Notes: generated by a model not told the origin, from the sequence alone. DNA of 37,418 nucleotides from an uncultured Faecalibacterium sp. (GCA_904394215.1 CAJFNF010000019.1:1-37418), one strand, 5' to 3'; shown: positions 1 to 8,235, counted from the first letter of the stretch. Program-made: numbers and translations.

Positions 1-34
1 CAGGAGTGGCTCCGCTAACGCTCCGCCACTCCTG
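1..34. repeat. Perfect 10-bp hairpin at the window edge
   Basis: CAGGAGTGGC and GCCACTCCTG form perfect complementary arms around a 14-base loop. The hairpin lies inside the probable IS end, so it may belong to the element. It has no U-run directly after the stem. Confidence 0.6.
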
Positions 35-97
35 CTGAATCCTAATATCCTACACTTGGGGCTTTTTTGTACTGTCCGCACAATTTGGATCAGTTCA
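1..97. mobile_element. Probable end of an IS3-family-like insertion sequence
   Basis: Read on the minus strand from position 97 inwards, the sequence begins TGAACTGATCCAAATTGTGC and continues GGACAGTACA. This is the layout of IS3-family terminal repeats (TGAAnTGAnCC...AA..GT..GACA) and resembles the better-supported IS3 end at 37326 near the other window edge. A T-run (63-69) follows within the putative element, as after a transposase gene. No transposase reading frame is visible because the window starts too close. The call rests on the repeat layout alone. Confidence 0.4.
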
Positions 98-349
98 TGA
101 GCCGGGGGCTTTGTGCTGCACGGGTACGGCCCGCATCCGCGCAGCAAAAGGGGCCCCATCCTGAGAAATGGAGTACCTTTTCCGTCTGCTGCGACGGCAC
201 CCTTCCAGCCGGACTGTTTGCCAGGGAATACCGCAATGCTCCTCACACGGGCCCAGCAGAAAGATGCTGCTTTATTATAGCAAACTCTTCCCATTTGTTC
301 ATCCGATCTGTCTTATTTTGCAGTTTTAATGTAACAGAATGTCGATTGT
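98..349. other. Intergenic stretch with no recognisable gene
   Basis: This lies between the probable IS end and the stop codon of the esterase. Reading frames across it have no ribosome-binding site and no family-like sequence. No clear terminator or RNA gene was found. Confidence 0.5.
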
Positions 350-1024
350 TTAAACCCGCAACAACCAGGCGATGCCGGCAGCGGTGCGGGCGGCAGTGTC
401 CCGGAAGTGGTTGCCCGGGTTGAGCTGGAAGGTGGTGGGGATGCCCTTCTCCCGGTAAAAGGCCTCCACCGCCCGGGTGTCCTCCTCCACCGTGCGGAGG
501 GCCGGGTTCCGGGTTTTGCTCTCCTTGCTGCCCAGAGAGAAATAAAAACAGTCGGGGGCGGGCTGGGGCAGATGCCCCAGCAGGTAGTCCCGGGCCCCCG
601 GGTACCACAGGGAACCCGACATGCTGGCCCCCCGCCGGAACACATCGGTCTGGCACAGGGCCCACACCGCAAACAGCCCCGCCATGGAATACCCCGCCAG
701 GCCCTCCCAGCAGGGATCTCCCGGCAGCACCGCCCGGACGGCGGGCCGCAGGGTGCCGGTCATCCAGCGGAGATAGTCCCCGGCCCCGCCGGCAAAGGGT
801 TCTTCTTCCCGGCGGATGGCCGGCGCCGGCCAGGGGGACAGGTCCCTGTCCCAGTCCAGGCCGCTGACCGCCGCCAGGGAACAGTCGGGGCAGCCCAGCC
901 GGTCCATTTCGGCCCGGACCTGGGCCCCTTCCTCCCCGAAAGTGTTGAGGTACACCAGCGGCGCCCCCGGCCCCCGGCCGGGCCACACCGACACCGTCTT
1001 TCCGTCCCGTTCAAAGGTGGTCAT
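350..1024 (-). CDS. Alpha/beta-hydrolase of the esterase D type
   Basis: A 224-residue protein with the alpha/beta-hydrolase nucleophile elbow GYSMAG (serine nucleophile, middle of the protein). A candidate catalytic histidine lies in LNPGNHF about 25 residues from the C terminus. The arrangement resembles the esterase D / enterochelin esterase-like family, which hydrolyses ester bonds. No signal peptide is visible, so it is probably cytoplasmic. The ATG is preceded by GGAAAGGAAGG at good spacing. It is downstream of, and on the same strand as, the XRE/membrane-protein pair (30-bp gap), so it may share their transcript. The substrate cannot be told from sequence. Confidence 0.8.
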   Translation of the reverse strand: MTTFERDGKTVSVWPGRGPGAPLVYLNTFGEEGAQVRAEMDRLGCPDCSLAAVSGLDWDRDLSPWPAPAIRREEEPFAGGAGDYLRWMTGTLRPAVRAVLPGDPCWEGLAGYSMAGLFAVWALCQTDVFRRGASMSGSLWYPGARDYLLGHLPQPAPDCFYFSLGSKESKTRNPALRTVEEDTRAVEAFYREKGIPTTFQLNPGNHFRDTAARTAAGIAWLLRV

Positions 1025-1054
1025 GGCTTCCGCCTTCCTTTCCTGTTTGAGTCC

Positions 1055-1252
1055 TTACTCCTCCACTGTGAACACATCCTCGATGGAAACATGGAACACT
1101 TTTGCAATGTTCCAGGCCAGCACCAGGGATGGATTGTACCTGCCTTTTTCCAGGTTTCCGATCGTTTCCCTGCGGACCCCCACCAGTCTTGCCAGGTCCT
1201 CCTGTTTCATCCCATACTTGGCCCGGTATTCCTTCATCCTATTCTTGATCAT
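1055..1252 (-). CDS. Small XRE-family transcriptional regulator
   Basis: A 65-residue protein that is almost entirely one helix-turn-helix domain: MKQEDLARLVGV is the first helix pair and RRETIGNLEKGRYNPS the recognition region. These short XRE regulators commonly pair with a small multi-pass membrane protein, as here: the start overlaps the end of the upstream membrane-protein gene by 14 bases. The ATG beginning MIKNRMKEY was chosen because it aligns with the usual family start; an upstream in-frame start would add 17 proline/glycine-rich residues. The likely role is autoregulation of this two- or three-gene operon. The inducing signal is unknown. Confidence 0.88.
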   Translation of the reverse strand: MIKNRMKEYRAKYGMKQEDLARLVGVRRETIGNLEKGRYNPSLVLAWNIAKVFHVSIEDVFTVEE

Positions 1253-1610
1253 GTTCCAGCCCCCATTTTTCCCGGAATCCATAATAGGCGGTGGAAAGGG
1301 CATAAACCGCCACCGATACCGCCCATCCTGCCCCCAGGCCAGTGATCAGCGCCTGTTTTTCATCGGTCAGCCCCCCGAAGAAACAGACCAGCGCTACCAG
1401 AGCCATCGAGACCATCCCCAGATAAAAGGCCCGGGAAGCGGAGCGATTCATGGATTCCTCCAGCATTTCATCCGATTCCATAAAGAAATATTCGAAATCC
1501 ACCGCGAACGCAAAAAATGCCAGAAAAGATTTTGCCTCGGTGAAAACTCCGATCAGGCCCAACAGCGAAAGCAGGCCCAGGGACCCATACAAATTGCGTC
1601 TCATTTTCAT
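1239..1610 (-). CDS. Four-helix membrane protein, DUF3796-like
   Basis: A 123-residue protein with four hydrophobic segments (about residues 7-23, 28-44, 61-80 and 88-111) and an acidic loop (ESDEMLEESMNRS) between the second and third. It resembles the DUF3796/DUF2178-type membrane proteins encoded directly before short XRE regulators in Clostridia. No biochemical function is established. The ATG at 1610 was preferred over the one at 1619 because AAGGAAGG then sits 9 bases upstream instead of touching the start. Its 3' end overlaps the XRE gene, so translation is probably coupled. Confidence 0.8.
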   Translation of the reverse strand: MKMRRNLYGSLGLLSLLGLIGVFTEAKSFLAFFAFAVDFEYFFMESDEMLEESMNRSASRAFYLGMVSMALVALVCFFGGLTDEKQALITGLGAGWAVSVAVYALSTAYYGFREKWGLEHDQE

Positions 1611-1704
1611 ACAGACCATCCTTCCTTTTTGTGGTATATTTCTATCTTTGTGTTATAAATATATCATATTTTCAAGAGACGGTCAAGGCCTTTTCCGGTG
1701 AATC

Positions 1705-1733
1705 TTGCCCCCCGGGCCGGGCCGGAGTATAAT
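1705..1733 (+). promoter_or_regulatory. Sigma-A type promoter of the M20 peptidase gene
   Basis: TTGCCC (-35) and a perfect TATAAT (-10) are separated by 17 bases and lie 29 bases before the peptidase start codon. Confidence 0.75.
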
Positions 1734-1762
1734 GGCCCTGAAAGCAACAAGGAGGAATCGCC

Positions 1763-2896
1763 ATGACAGCTGCACAGCGCGCACAGGCAGAAGCATACGC
1801 CGCATCCTGCCGGCAGGAGCAGGCGGATCTGCTGCGGACCCTGGGCCGGATCCCGGCCCCCACCCACCAGGAGGACCGCCGGGCCGCCTTCTGCCGGGAC
1901 TGGCTGCAGGCCCAGGGGGCCCGGGAAGTATGGGTGGACGGGGCCAAAAACGTGATCTGCCCCCTGGGCCCCGCCGGGTGCAGCTCCTATGTGGTGTTTG
2001 CAGCCCACACCGATATTGTGTTCCCCGACCAGGAGCCCCTGCCCCTGCGGGAGGCAGAGGGCAAACTGTTTGCCCCCGGCATCGGGGACGACACCGCCAA
2101 CCTGGTGAACCTGCTGCTGGCGGCCCGGTACCTGATCCGGCACCAGGACGCCCTGCGCCAGGGGATTTTGATTGTGGCCAACGCCTGTGAGGAGGGGCTG
2201 GGGAACCTGGAGGGCACCAAAGCCCTGTTCGCCGCTTACCAGGGGAAGATCCGGGCCTTTTATTCCTTCGACCTGTACATGCCCCTGTGCTGCGACACAG
2301 CGGTGGGGTCCTGGCGGTACAAAATCACCTGCCGGGCCCCGGGGGGCCACTCCTATTCCGACTTCGGCCGCCCCAGCGCCATCCGGCTGCTGTGCGGCCT
2401 GGTGAACGACCTGTACCAGATCGTCCCCCCGGCCGGGGCCACCTACAACGTGGGCCGCATCGAGGGCGGCACCACCGTCAACTCCATCGCCCAGGAGGCC
2501 TCCATCCTCTACGAGTTCCGCTCCACCTCCCAGGACAGCCTGGCCCGGATGGAGCAGCTGTTCCGCCAGGCCCTTTCCCGGTGGGAAAACCAGGGCGGCA
2601 CCTTTGAAGTCCAGCTGCTGGGGGTCCGCCCCGGCAACGGCCCGGTGGACCCCGGGGCCCTGGCCCGGTTCACCGCCCGGAACTGCGAAATCGTCCAGGC
2701 CTTTACCGGCCAGGCCCCCGACCGCAGCCCCAACTCCACCGACAGCAACATCCCGCTGTCCCTGGGGATCCCCGCCAACACCATCGGCACGGTGGGGGGC
2801 GCCCTGCCCCACACCCGGGAGGAATGGGTCAGCCTGGACAGCCTGCCCCGGGGGCTGGCCCTGGCGCTGGCCCTGATGCTGGACAATGCCCTCTGA
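1763..2896 (+). CDS. M20 family metallopeptidase (peptidase T/ArgE-like)
   Basis: A 377-residue protein with the M20 dinuclear-zinc motifs in order: AHTDIVF (metal His82, Asp84), GIGDDTANL (bridging Asp about 109-110), ACEEGLGN (Glu143 general base, Glu144), and a late histidine in LPHTREEW. The middle part GGHSYSDFGRPSA fits the lid/dimerisation domain of M20 aminopeptidases. The family removes N-terminal residues from short peptides or deacylates amino acids. No signal peptide is seen, so it is cytoplasmic. The start has AAGGAGG at good spacing. It is a single-gene unit with its own promoter and terminator. Exact substrate unknown. Confidence 0.88.
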   Translation: MTAAQRAQAEAYAASCRQEQADLLRTLGRIPAPTHQEDRRAAFCRDWLQAQGAREVWVDGAKNVICPLGPAGCSSYVVFAAHTDIVFPDQEPLPLREAEGKLFAPGIGDDTANLVNLLLAARYLIRHQDALRQGILIVANACEEGLGNLEGTKALFAAYQGKIRAFYSFDLYMPLCCDTAVGSWRYKITCRAPGGHSYSDFGRPSAIRLLCGLVNDLYQIVPPAGATYNVGRIEGGTTVNSIAQEASILYEFRSTSQDSLARMEQLFRQALSRWENQGGTFEVQLLGVRPGNGPVDPGALARFTARNCEIVQAFTGQAPDRSPNSTDSNIPLSLGIPANTIGTVGGALPHTREEWVSLDSLPRGLALALALMLDNAL

Positions 2897-2906
2897 AGAT
2901 GCTGCA

Positions 2907-2939
2907 AGCGCCCGGACATTCCTGCCCGGGCGCTGTTTT
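2907..2939 (+). terminator. Rho-independent terminator after the M20 peptidase
   Basis: AGCGCCCGG and CCGGGCGCT form a 9-bp stem, followed by GTTTTG. It lies directly after the peptidase stop codon and abuts the end of the convergent ferredoxin gene. Confidence 0.85.
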
Positions 2940-2940
2940 G

Positions 2941-3669
2941 TCAGTGCAGATATGTTTCGATGGTGTAGCGGCCCCGGCCGGCGGTCTTGCTGCCGTACTG
3001 GATGGCCTGCTGGGGGCACTCGTTGAGGCACCGCAGGCACTGGTAGCATTCTTTGCCCCACACCGGCCTGCCGTCGGTGATGGTGATGGTGCCGGCGGGG
3101 CAGTTCCGGGCGCACTGGCCGCAGCCGTTGCACCGGTCATCGGCGTGGAAGGGCTTGGTGCTCCGGGCAAACCGGTTGAAGCCGGTGTTGATCAGGCTGG
3201 ACTTCAGCCCCGCCATGGCCCCTTCCTTGACCTGGTACACCTTTTTCCGGGCCTGGATTTCGTCGGCCATCCGGTCCATCCGCCAGGAGGCGTCGGCCAG
3301 CTTGCGGCGGATCTCGCTGTCCCCCTCCACATCCTCGGCCAGGATGTAGTTGCTGGGCATCACCAGGCTGTAGCTGCTGTCCAGCGGGAACAGCTGGGAC
3401 AGGTGCTTCAGGGCCAGCCCCGCCTCCGAGCCGCAGGTGCCCACCCCAAAGGTGAAGGCGCCGGTCTGGGGCAGTTTGGCGGCGAAGTCCGCCACCACTT
3501 CCGGCAGGCCCCAGGCATACACCGGGAACACAATCCCCACCCGGCTCTCCCCTTTCAGATCGGGGACGGCGTCCAGGCGGGTCAGGTCACAGGCCTTGTC
3601 CCCCATCCGGCTGGCCAGCGTCTGGGCCACCCAACGGGAATTTCCGGTTCCGGAAAAATAAAAGATCAT
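2941..3669 (-). CDS. EFR1-type flavodoxin/ferredoxin fusion
   Basis: A 242-residue protein. The N-terminal flavodoxin-like domain has the FMN phosphate loop SGTGNS (residues 6-11). Two [4Fe-4S] ferredoxin motifs follow at the C terminus: Cys180, 183, 186, 190P and Cys208, 211, 214, 218P. This is the architecture of the EFR1 family of anaerobe electron carriers. It would pass electrons between FMN and iron-sulfur clusters in the cytoplasm; partners are unknown. Its start overlaps the stop of the sensor kinase gene (ATGA), so it is the third gene of the LytTR-GHKL operon. That placement is unusual and suggests redox output or feedback within this signalling unit. Confidence 0.9.
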   Translation of the reverse strand: MIFYFSGTGNSRWVAQTLASRMGDKACDLTRLDAVPDLKGESRVGIVFPVYAWGLPEVVADFAAKLPQTGAFTFGVGTCGSEAGLALKHLSQLFPLDSSYSLVMPSNYILAEDVEGDSEIRRKLADASWRMDRMADEIQARKKVYQVKEGAMAGLKSSLINTGFNRFARSTKPFHADDRCNGCGQCARNCPAGTITITDGRPVWGKECYQCLRCLNECPQQAIQYGSKTAGRGRYTIETYLH

Positions 3670-4979
3670 ACCGATTCACCCTCTCTTTCGCAAACAAAAC
3701 CAACCTGTTCCGCCGGGCTGCCGGCGGGCAGGGTAAAGGTAAAACAAAACCACCGGTCCCTGCAGCTGATGGTGTATTCCCCGCCGCTGCGGTCCAGGAC
3801 GCTGCAGACATTGGCCATTCCCATGCCGTGGCCCTGGCCCGTCTTGGTGGTGGCGGGCAGCGACCCTTTGGGCACCTCCACATCCCGCGCCACCCGGTTG
3901 CGGACCGATACAATATATTCCCCCTCCAGCCGGCGGATCCGCAGCTGGATCTGGGGCGGGTCGGCCGCGGCGGCCGCCTCCACCGCATTGTCCAGCAGGT
4001 TGCACATCACCGTCACCAGATCGGTGTCGGACAGCGGAAACTGCCGCAGGTCGCACAGGTCAAACTGCAGGATGGCCCCCTTTTGGGCGGCCTTGCGGTA
4101 TTCCCGGGTCAGCAGGGCATCCAGCAGGGGGTGGTTGGTGTTCACCACGGCGGTGCCTGCCGCCACCTTCTGGGAAATGCCGGCCAGATAGGCCTTGGCC
4201 CCCTGGATATCCCCCCGGTTGAGGTAAAAGCCCACCGCGTCCATGTGGTTGGCGAAGTCGTGGGTCAGCCGTCGCTGGGTCCGGTAGGACTCCATCAGGG
4301 CGTCCGACCGCTCCTGCTCCATCTTGATCTGGCCCTGGATCCGGCTGGCCTGGAGGGTCTGGGCGCTGAACATGTTCAGCAGGGCAAAATAGGCCGCCAC
4401 CGACAGGGTCATGCCGGTGCAGATCAGCAGCATCATGGGGGCATATTCCAGCTCCTGGCCATAGACGGCCAGGACGCAGTTCATGGCGGCGGCCACGCAC
4501 AGGAAGGCGTTGGCCGCCAGCCGCTGGCGGAAATCCATGGGAACAAAGCTCCGCTTGAGCAGCTGGATCACCAGCCACACCACCGCATTGGTGATCACCC
4601 CGTACAGGATAGCCCCGTAGGGGATCCTCCAGGCCTCCGACAGGGGGATGTGCCAGACGGTGGCAATCAGGGCCCCCACCAGGTTCTCATAGCCCAGGAT
4701 GGACACCCCGCAGATCACCAGGGTGCGGATCTTGTGGGGGATGGTGCCCCCGAACAGGAAGGATGCCGCCAGGAACCGCAGGCCGTTGAAGGCAATGGCC
4801 CACACCGAGAAGGGCTGGTAATCCCCCCACAGGGCCTGGGTGAGGATCCACATCCCCTCAGCCAGGGCCACCGACGCCCAACGGGGCAGCCTGCCCCGGC
4901 CCAGCATGGCATTTTCGATCTGGAGCACCGCGATAAACTCCCCTGCACAGGGCAGGTGGACCACCCACTGTTCACCCAT
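3666..4979 (-). CDS. GHKL-family sensor histidine kinase (AgrC-like)
   Basis: A 437-residue protein. Residues about 40-205 hold several hydrophobic segments (a multi-pass sensor region). A short helical linker follows, then LTHDFANHMD with phospho-acceptor His240, the N box CNLLDNAVEA (Asn327, Asn331) and the G box GQGHGMGM (381-388). This is the GHKL class of peptide-sensing kinases that pair with LytTR regulators. The ATG at 4979 was chosen over an upstream TTG because the purine-rich GGGGGCGG then has suitable spacing. It overlaps the response regulator gene upstream and the EFR1 gene downstream. No small AgrD-like peptide gene was found nearby. Confidence 0.88.
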   Translation of the reverse strand: MGEQWVVHLPCAGEFIAVLQIENAMLGRGRLPRWASVALAEGMWILTQALWGDYQPFSVWAIAFNGLRFLAASFLFGGTIPHKIRTLVICGVSILGYENLVGALIATVWHIPLSEAWRIPYGAILYGVITNAVVWLVIQLLKRSFVPMDFRQRLAANAFLCVAAAMNCVLAVYGQELEYAPMMLLICTGMTLSVAAYFALLNMFSAQTLQASRIQGQIKMEQERSDALMESYRTQRRLTHDFANHMDAVGFYLNRGDIQGAKAYLAGISQKVAAGTAVVNTNHPLLDALLTREYRKAAQKGAILQFDLCDLRQFPLSDTDLVTVMCNLLDNAVEAAAAADPPQIQLRIRRLEGEYIVSVRNRVARDVEVPKGSLPATTKTGQGHGMGMANVCSVLDRSGGEYTISCRDRWFCFTFTLPAGSPAEQVGFVCEREGESV

Positions 4980-5694
4980 CGCCAAACCGCCCCCGCCATT
5001 CCAGATAGGTGCTGCGGATCTCGCCGTACAGGGCCCGGCTGACGCTCAGCTCCACCCCGTTGGCCATCTGCACCTTGTAGCCCAGGATTTTGTGGACATA
5101 GCGCATGTTGACCACCGCGCTGCGCCCCACCCGCAGAAAGCCGCTGGCCAGCATGTCCGCCGGCAGGTCGGCCAGTTTGCCGTAGTAGACGCACAGGGGC
5201 TTGTGGGGGACCTGGCCGAACACCTGGACCCGCCGCCCCTCGCTCTCCAGGGAGTAGATGTCGTCATAGGGCACCCGCACCGTCTCCCGGCTCACCTCCA
5301 CCACCAGCGCCTTGTGCCGGGTGAACAGCTCGTTGTAGATGTCGTTGAGGCACACCGGCAGCATCTGCCGCAGGCTGTCCTTCAGGATGTACCGGAAGGC
5401 GCTGACGGTATACCCCTGGGGCGCAAATTCCAGATAGGCCGAGATGTACACCAGCATGACGCCGGGGTTTTTCTGTTTCAGGATGCGGCCCAGGGCAATG
5501 CCGCTGGCGCCGTCCAGATCCACATCCAGGAAGGCCAGCTGGTACTGTTCCAGTTCCGGCAGGGCCTCCGCCTCTGCCGCGCTGGTGCACACCCGGATTT
5601 CCGCTTCGATCCCCTCCGCCGCAAAGAAGGGGGCCGCCATCTTTTCGATCCTCTCCGCAAATAGAGGGTCGTCATCGCAAATCAATAGTTTCAT
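4972..5694 (-). CDS. LytTR-family response regulator
   Basis: A 240-residue protein. The N-terminal receiver domain has the acidic triad start CDDD (residues 6-9) and the phospho-acceptor Asp57 in AFLDVDLDG. The C-terminal LytTR DNA-binding domain (about 138-235) contains DDIYSLESEGRRV and GFLRVGRSAVVNMRYV, the typical beta-strand DNA-contacting signature. It is first in a three-gene operon with its cognate GHKL kinase and an EFR1 electron carrier. GGAGGAATGGAATC precedes the ATG. It probably regulates its own promoter or a distant quorum-type target. Confidence 0.92.
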   Translation of the reverse strand: MKLLICDDDPLFAERIEKMAAPFFAAEGIEAEIRVCTSAAEAEALPELEQYQLAFLDVDLDGASGIALGRILKQKNPGVMLVYISAYLEFAPQGYTVSAFRYILKDSLRQMLPVCLNDIYNELFTRHKALVVEVSRETVRVPYDDIYSLESEGRRVQVFGQVPHKPLCVYYGKLADLPADMLASGFLRVGRSAVVNMRYVHKILGYKVQMANGVELSVSRALYGEIRSTYLEWRGRFGDG

Positions 5695-5753
5695 GATTCC
5701 ATTCCTCCGTTGCCCGTCCGGTTTTGCTTTTCGGGTCAGATTTCTGTCTTTTA

Positions 5754-5782
5754 AACATACACAATTGTTTAAACGTTGTCAA
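5754..5782 (-). promoter_or_regulatory. Promoter of the LytTR-GHKL-EFR1 operon
   Basis: On the minus strand, a perfect TTGACA (5777-5782) and TATGTT (5754-5759) are 17 bases apart. The spacer contains the palindrome GTTTAAAC and the palindrome CAATTG, which could be regulator contact sites. Confidence 0.75.
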
Positions 5783-5840
5783 GCATCGATTCCCGGCCGC
5801 TGCCGGTTCCGGCGCCCCTCTGGCATCCCGGGCCAAACCG

Positions 5841-5849
5841 TGCTACAAT
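5841..5849 (+). promoter_or_regulatory. Extended -10 promoter of the NifX-like gene
   Basis: TGC directly precedes TACAAT, giving an extended -10. The -35 region (TGGCAT at 17 bases) is weak. It lies 58 bases before the start codon. Confidence 0.5.
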
Positions 5850-5906
5850 AAGGTGGAATCCACCCGCCGGGCCCCGGTCCCGGCCTTTCAGAAAGGAAGC
5901 ATTCGT

Positions 5907-6299
5907 ATGAGAATTGCAGTCACCTACCAGGACGGCAGCGTCTTTCCCCACTTCGGCCACACCGCCCAGTTCAAGCTGTACGACGTGGAAAACGGCCAGG
6001 TCACCGGCAGCCAGGTGGTCAGCACCAACGGCCAGGGCCACGGCGCCCTGGCGGCCCTGCTGGGCCAGCTCCACGCCGACACCCTGATCTGCGGCGGCAT
6101 CGGCGGCGGCGCCCAGGCCGCCCTGGCAGCGGCCGGCATCCGCCTTTACGGCGGGGTGTCGGGCTCTGCCGACGCCGCCGTCCAGGCCCTGCTGGACGGC
6201 ACCCTGGCCTACGACCCCGCCGCCCACTGCGACCACCACGGCCATGAAGGCCACAGCTGCGGGGAACACAGCTGCGGCCACCACACCTGCGGCCAGTAA
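5907..6299 (+). CDS. NifX/NifB-type dinitrogenase iron-molybdenum cofactor family protein
   Basis: A 130-residue protein. Residues 1-105 are the NifX/NafY fold: MRIAVTYQDGSVFPHFGHT, then LICGGIGGGAQAALAAAGI and LYGGVSGSADAAVQALL. The last 25 residues are a His/Cys-rich tail with repeated HSCG/HTCG units, a likely metal-binding segment. Members outside nitrogen fixers are small cytoplasmic Fe-S or metal-cluster carriers of unclear role, and no nif genes are in this window. The ATG at 5907 follows GAAAGGAAG. A monocistronic unit with a strong terminator. A longer in-frame extension upstream lacks a ribosome-binding site. Confidence 0.85.
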   Translation: MRIAVTYQDGSVFPHFGHTAQFKLYDVENGQVTGSQVVSTNGQGHGALAALLGQLHADTLICGGIGGGAQAALAAAGIRLYGGVSGSADAAVQALLDGTLAYDPAAHCDHHGHEGHSCGEHSCGHHTCGQ

Positions 6300-6314
6300 C
6301 CTTCCCCACAAACC

Positions 6315-6348
6315 AGCCCCCGGCCTGAAAACAGGCCGGGGGCTTTTT
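6315..6348 (+). terminator. Strong terminator between convergent genes
   Basis: AGCCCCCGGCCTG pairs perfectly over 13 bp with CAGGCCGGGGGCT around an AAAA loop, followed by five T. It ends the NifX-like transcript and may also work for the convergent sulfotransferase. Confidence 0.92.
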
Positions 6349-6368
6349 GGTTGGGGCCGGGTCCCGGT

Positions 6369-8144
6369 TTACTGGAACCAGAAGCCCTTGTAATCATATT
6401 TAAAGGTGCGGTATCCCTGCATAGTGCAGTCATAGCTGTACTGGCGGATCAGGCTGCCGTCGGCGTCGTATTCCCCGAACACCATGGCAATGCCGCTGTT
6501 CACCGTCCAGTGGCCGGTCTCGGTGTTGAGGGTGGCGTTGGAGACGATGCTGGAATAGGGTACCGGGAAGGACTCCACCAGCTCCACCGTACCGGCGTTG
6601 GTGTCGATGCGGTAGACGTATGTATAGCTCTTGTCCTCGCTGCCGCCGTAGAGGTCGGTGCACACCCCCTCAGGCAGGTCCGGCTCATAGCCGTCCCGGG
6701 AGGAGATGGCCCAATAGTTGTTGTTGAACATCCGCAGATAGCAGATGCCCGCCTCTTCGCCGGGGGCGTATTCCACACAGTGCTGGCCGTACTGCCAGGT
6801 GAAGTCGTTCACCTGCTCCAGGCAGTACTGCTCATATTCGGTCCCCTCCCAGAACGCCGGGTCGCCGCACATCCAGTCGATGGCCGGGCTGCTGTGGACG
6901 TCCTTCACACAGAGGATGGTGGAGGTCTCCCGGGAAGAGAGGATCAGGCTGTCCGACTCGGCCAGGTACTGGACGGTGTTCAGGTGGATCCAGTCCTGCT
7001 CGCCCACCTGCCAGAAGAAGGGATCGGTGCCCTTGATGGGCCGGGTCTGGCTGTGGTAATCCCCCATCAGGTCCTTGCAGTCCAGCAGTTCGGTGACCTC
7101 GCCGGTGTCCAGGTTGATTTCCAGCACCAGGTCTTCCACGTCCACGGCGCCGGCCTTTTCGGCCAGGGCCACCACCGTGTTCTCCCCGCCGTAGTTGATG
7201 TCGTGGTGGAGCTCATAGTCCCCCAGAGGATAGACCTGCTCCACCTGGCCCAGGCCGTTGATCCGGGCCAGCTTGTTGGCCGACACGCAGGTGAGGATGT
7301 CATTGCCATAGGTGAGGATCCGGTCCATGCCGAACCCTTCCAGCACCATTTCATACCGCATCACGCCGCTGTTGTCGTAGAGGAAGCCATAGCCCAGATA
7401 ACCGTTGGTGCGCATCATGGTGAATAGGCCCTCGTCCTGGGTCTCGGTGCTGGTGCCGTCGGTCACTTCCAGCCTGGTGTCGTAGCCGGAGTAGGTCTCA
7501 GGCATCTCGATGGTAAACCGCACCCGCTGGCGGATATTCCCCCAGCTGCCCCGCATGGTCAGGGTGACCACATTGGTCTCCCCCGGCACCAGGCCGATGA
7601 GCTGGAACTCGTGGTCGGTGGTGTAGGCTTCCCCCGAGCTGTCCGCCGCCGTGGCGGTAAAGTCGGGGATGTCCGCATCCTCCACATGGACGGTGTATTC
7701 CACCCGGGTGGCCCCGTTGGTTTTAAAGGACAGGTACAGCCCGTTGGACCCGGTGCCGAAGGGGTTCAGCACGGCCAGCGGGGCGTCTGCCGACCAGCTC
7801 CGGCCCTGCCGTCCCTTGTCCAGCATGGCGCGGATCCGCTGCTGGACGCCGGTGTCGTAATAGGTAAACCCATCTTCCTCGATTTCCTCCGGCACCAGCT
7901 GCAGCACCGTGATGCTGGCCTCCACCGGGGCCTGGCGGATTTCAATCCGCTGTTCCTCGTCCACCCCGATCAGGTCTCCCACGTCCACTTCCCAGCCGTC
8001 CCGGACCTCGGTTTCCTGGCTGGTAAACCACTTGCCCACTGCCGGCACCACCACAGGCACCAGGGCGGCGATCACCAGGATCACCACCGCCGCTATGGCC
8101 AGCGGAATCCAAATACGTCGTTTTCGTTTTGACTTGGTTTTCAT
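6369..8144 (-). CDS. Membrane-anchored arylsulfate sulfotransferase (AssT-like)
   Basis: A 591-residue protein: a basic N terminus (KTKSKRKRR), one membrane helix (about 11-36), then a large external domain. The residues match the AssT family: ELHHDINYGG (His313/314), DWIHLN (His387), SSRE (Arg405) and GQH (His455, the likely sulfohistidine). The 18-residue spacing His387-Arg405 equals that of His356-Arg374 in E. coli AssT. The family moves sulfate between aryl sulfates and phenols without PAPS. The N-terminal anchor would place the enzyme outside the membrane, able to act on gut phenolic sulfates. The start at 8144 follows AGAAAGGAT; upstream in-frame codons lie past the promoter. A single-gene unit. 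Confidence 0.85.
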   Translation of the reverse strand: MKTKSKRKRRIWIPLAIAAVVILVIAALVPVVVPAVGKWFTSQETEVRDGWEVDVGDLIGVDEEQRIEIRQAPVEASITVLQLVPEEIEEDGFTYYDTGVQQRIRAMLDKGRQGRSWSADAPLAVLNPFGTGSNGLYLSFKTNGATRVEYTVHVEDADIPDFTATAADSSGEAYTTDHEFQLIGLVPGETNVVTLTMRGSWGNIRQRVRFTIEMPETYSGYDTRLEVTDGTSTETQDEGLFTMMRTNGYLGYGFLYDNSGVMRYEMVLEGFGMDRILTYGNDILTCVSANKLARINGLGQVEQVYPLGDYELHHDINYGGENTVVALAEKAGAVDVEDLVLEINLDTGEVTELLDCKDLMGDYHSQTRPIKGTDPFFWQVGEQDWIHLNTVQYLAESDSLILSSRETSTILCVKDVHSSPAIDWMCGDPAFWEGTEYEQYCLEQVNDFTWQYGQHCVEYAPGEEAGICYLRMFNNNYWAISSRDGYEPDLPEGVCTDLYGGSEDKSYTYVYRIDTNAGTVELVESFPVPYSSIVSNATLNTETGHWTVNSGIAMVFGEYDADGSLIRQYSYDCTMQGYRTFKYDYKGFWFQ

Positions 8145-8235
8145 CTGTGCACGATCCTTTCTGGATAGCTGCCTCACATGATTTCTTTCCAAAACCCGCC
8201 GCACTGTGTTTTTTTGCCTCCGGCGGACCAGATTA

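Noticed and set aside
67-423. A 118-residue plus-strand reading frame at the window start
   Set aside because: No ribosome-binding site, mixed composition without family features, and it crosses the probable IS end and the esterase stop.
5907-6299. Evidence for nitrogen fixation
   Set aside because: The NifX-like fold is common in non-fixing anaerobes, and no nifH, nifD, nifK, nifE or nifN is in the window.
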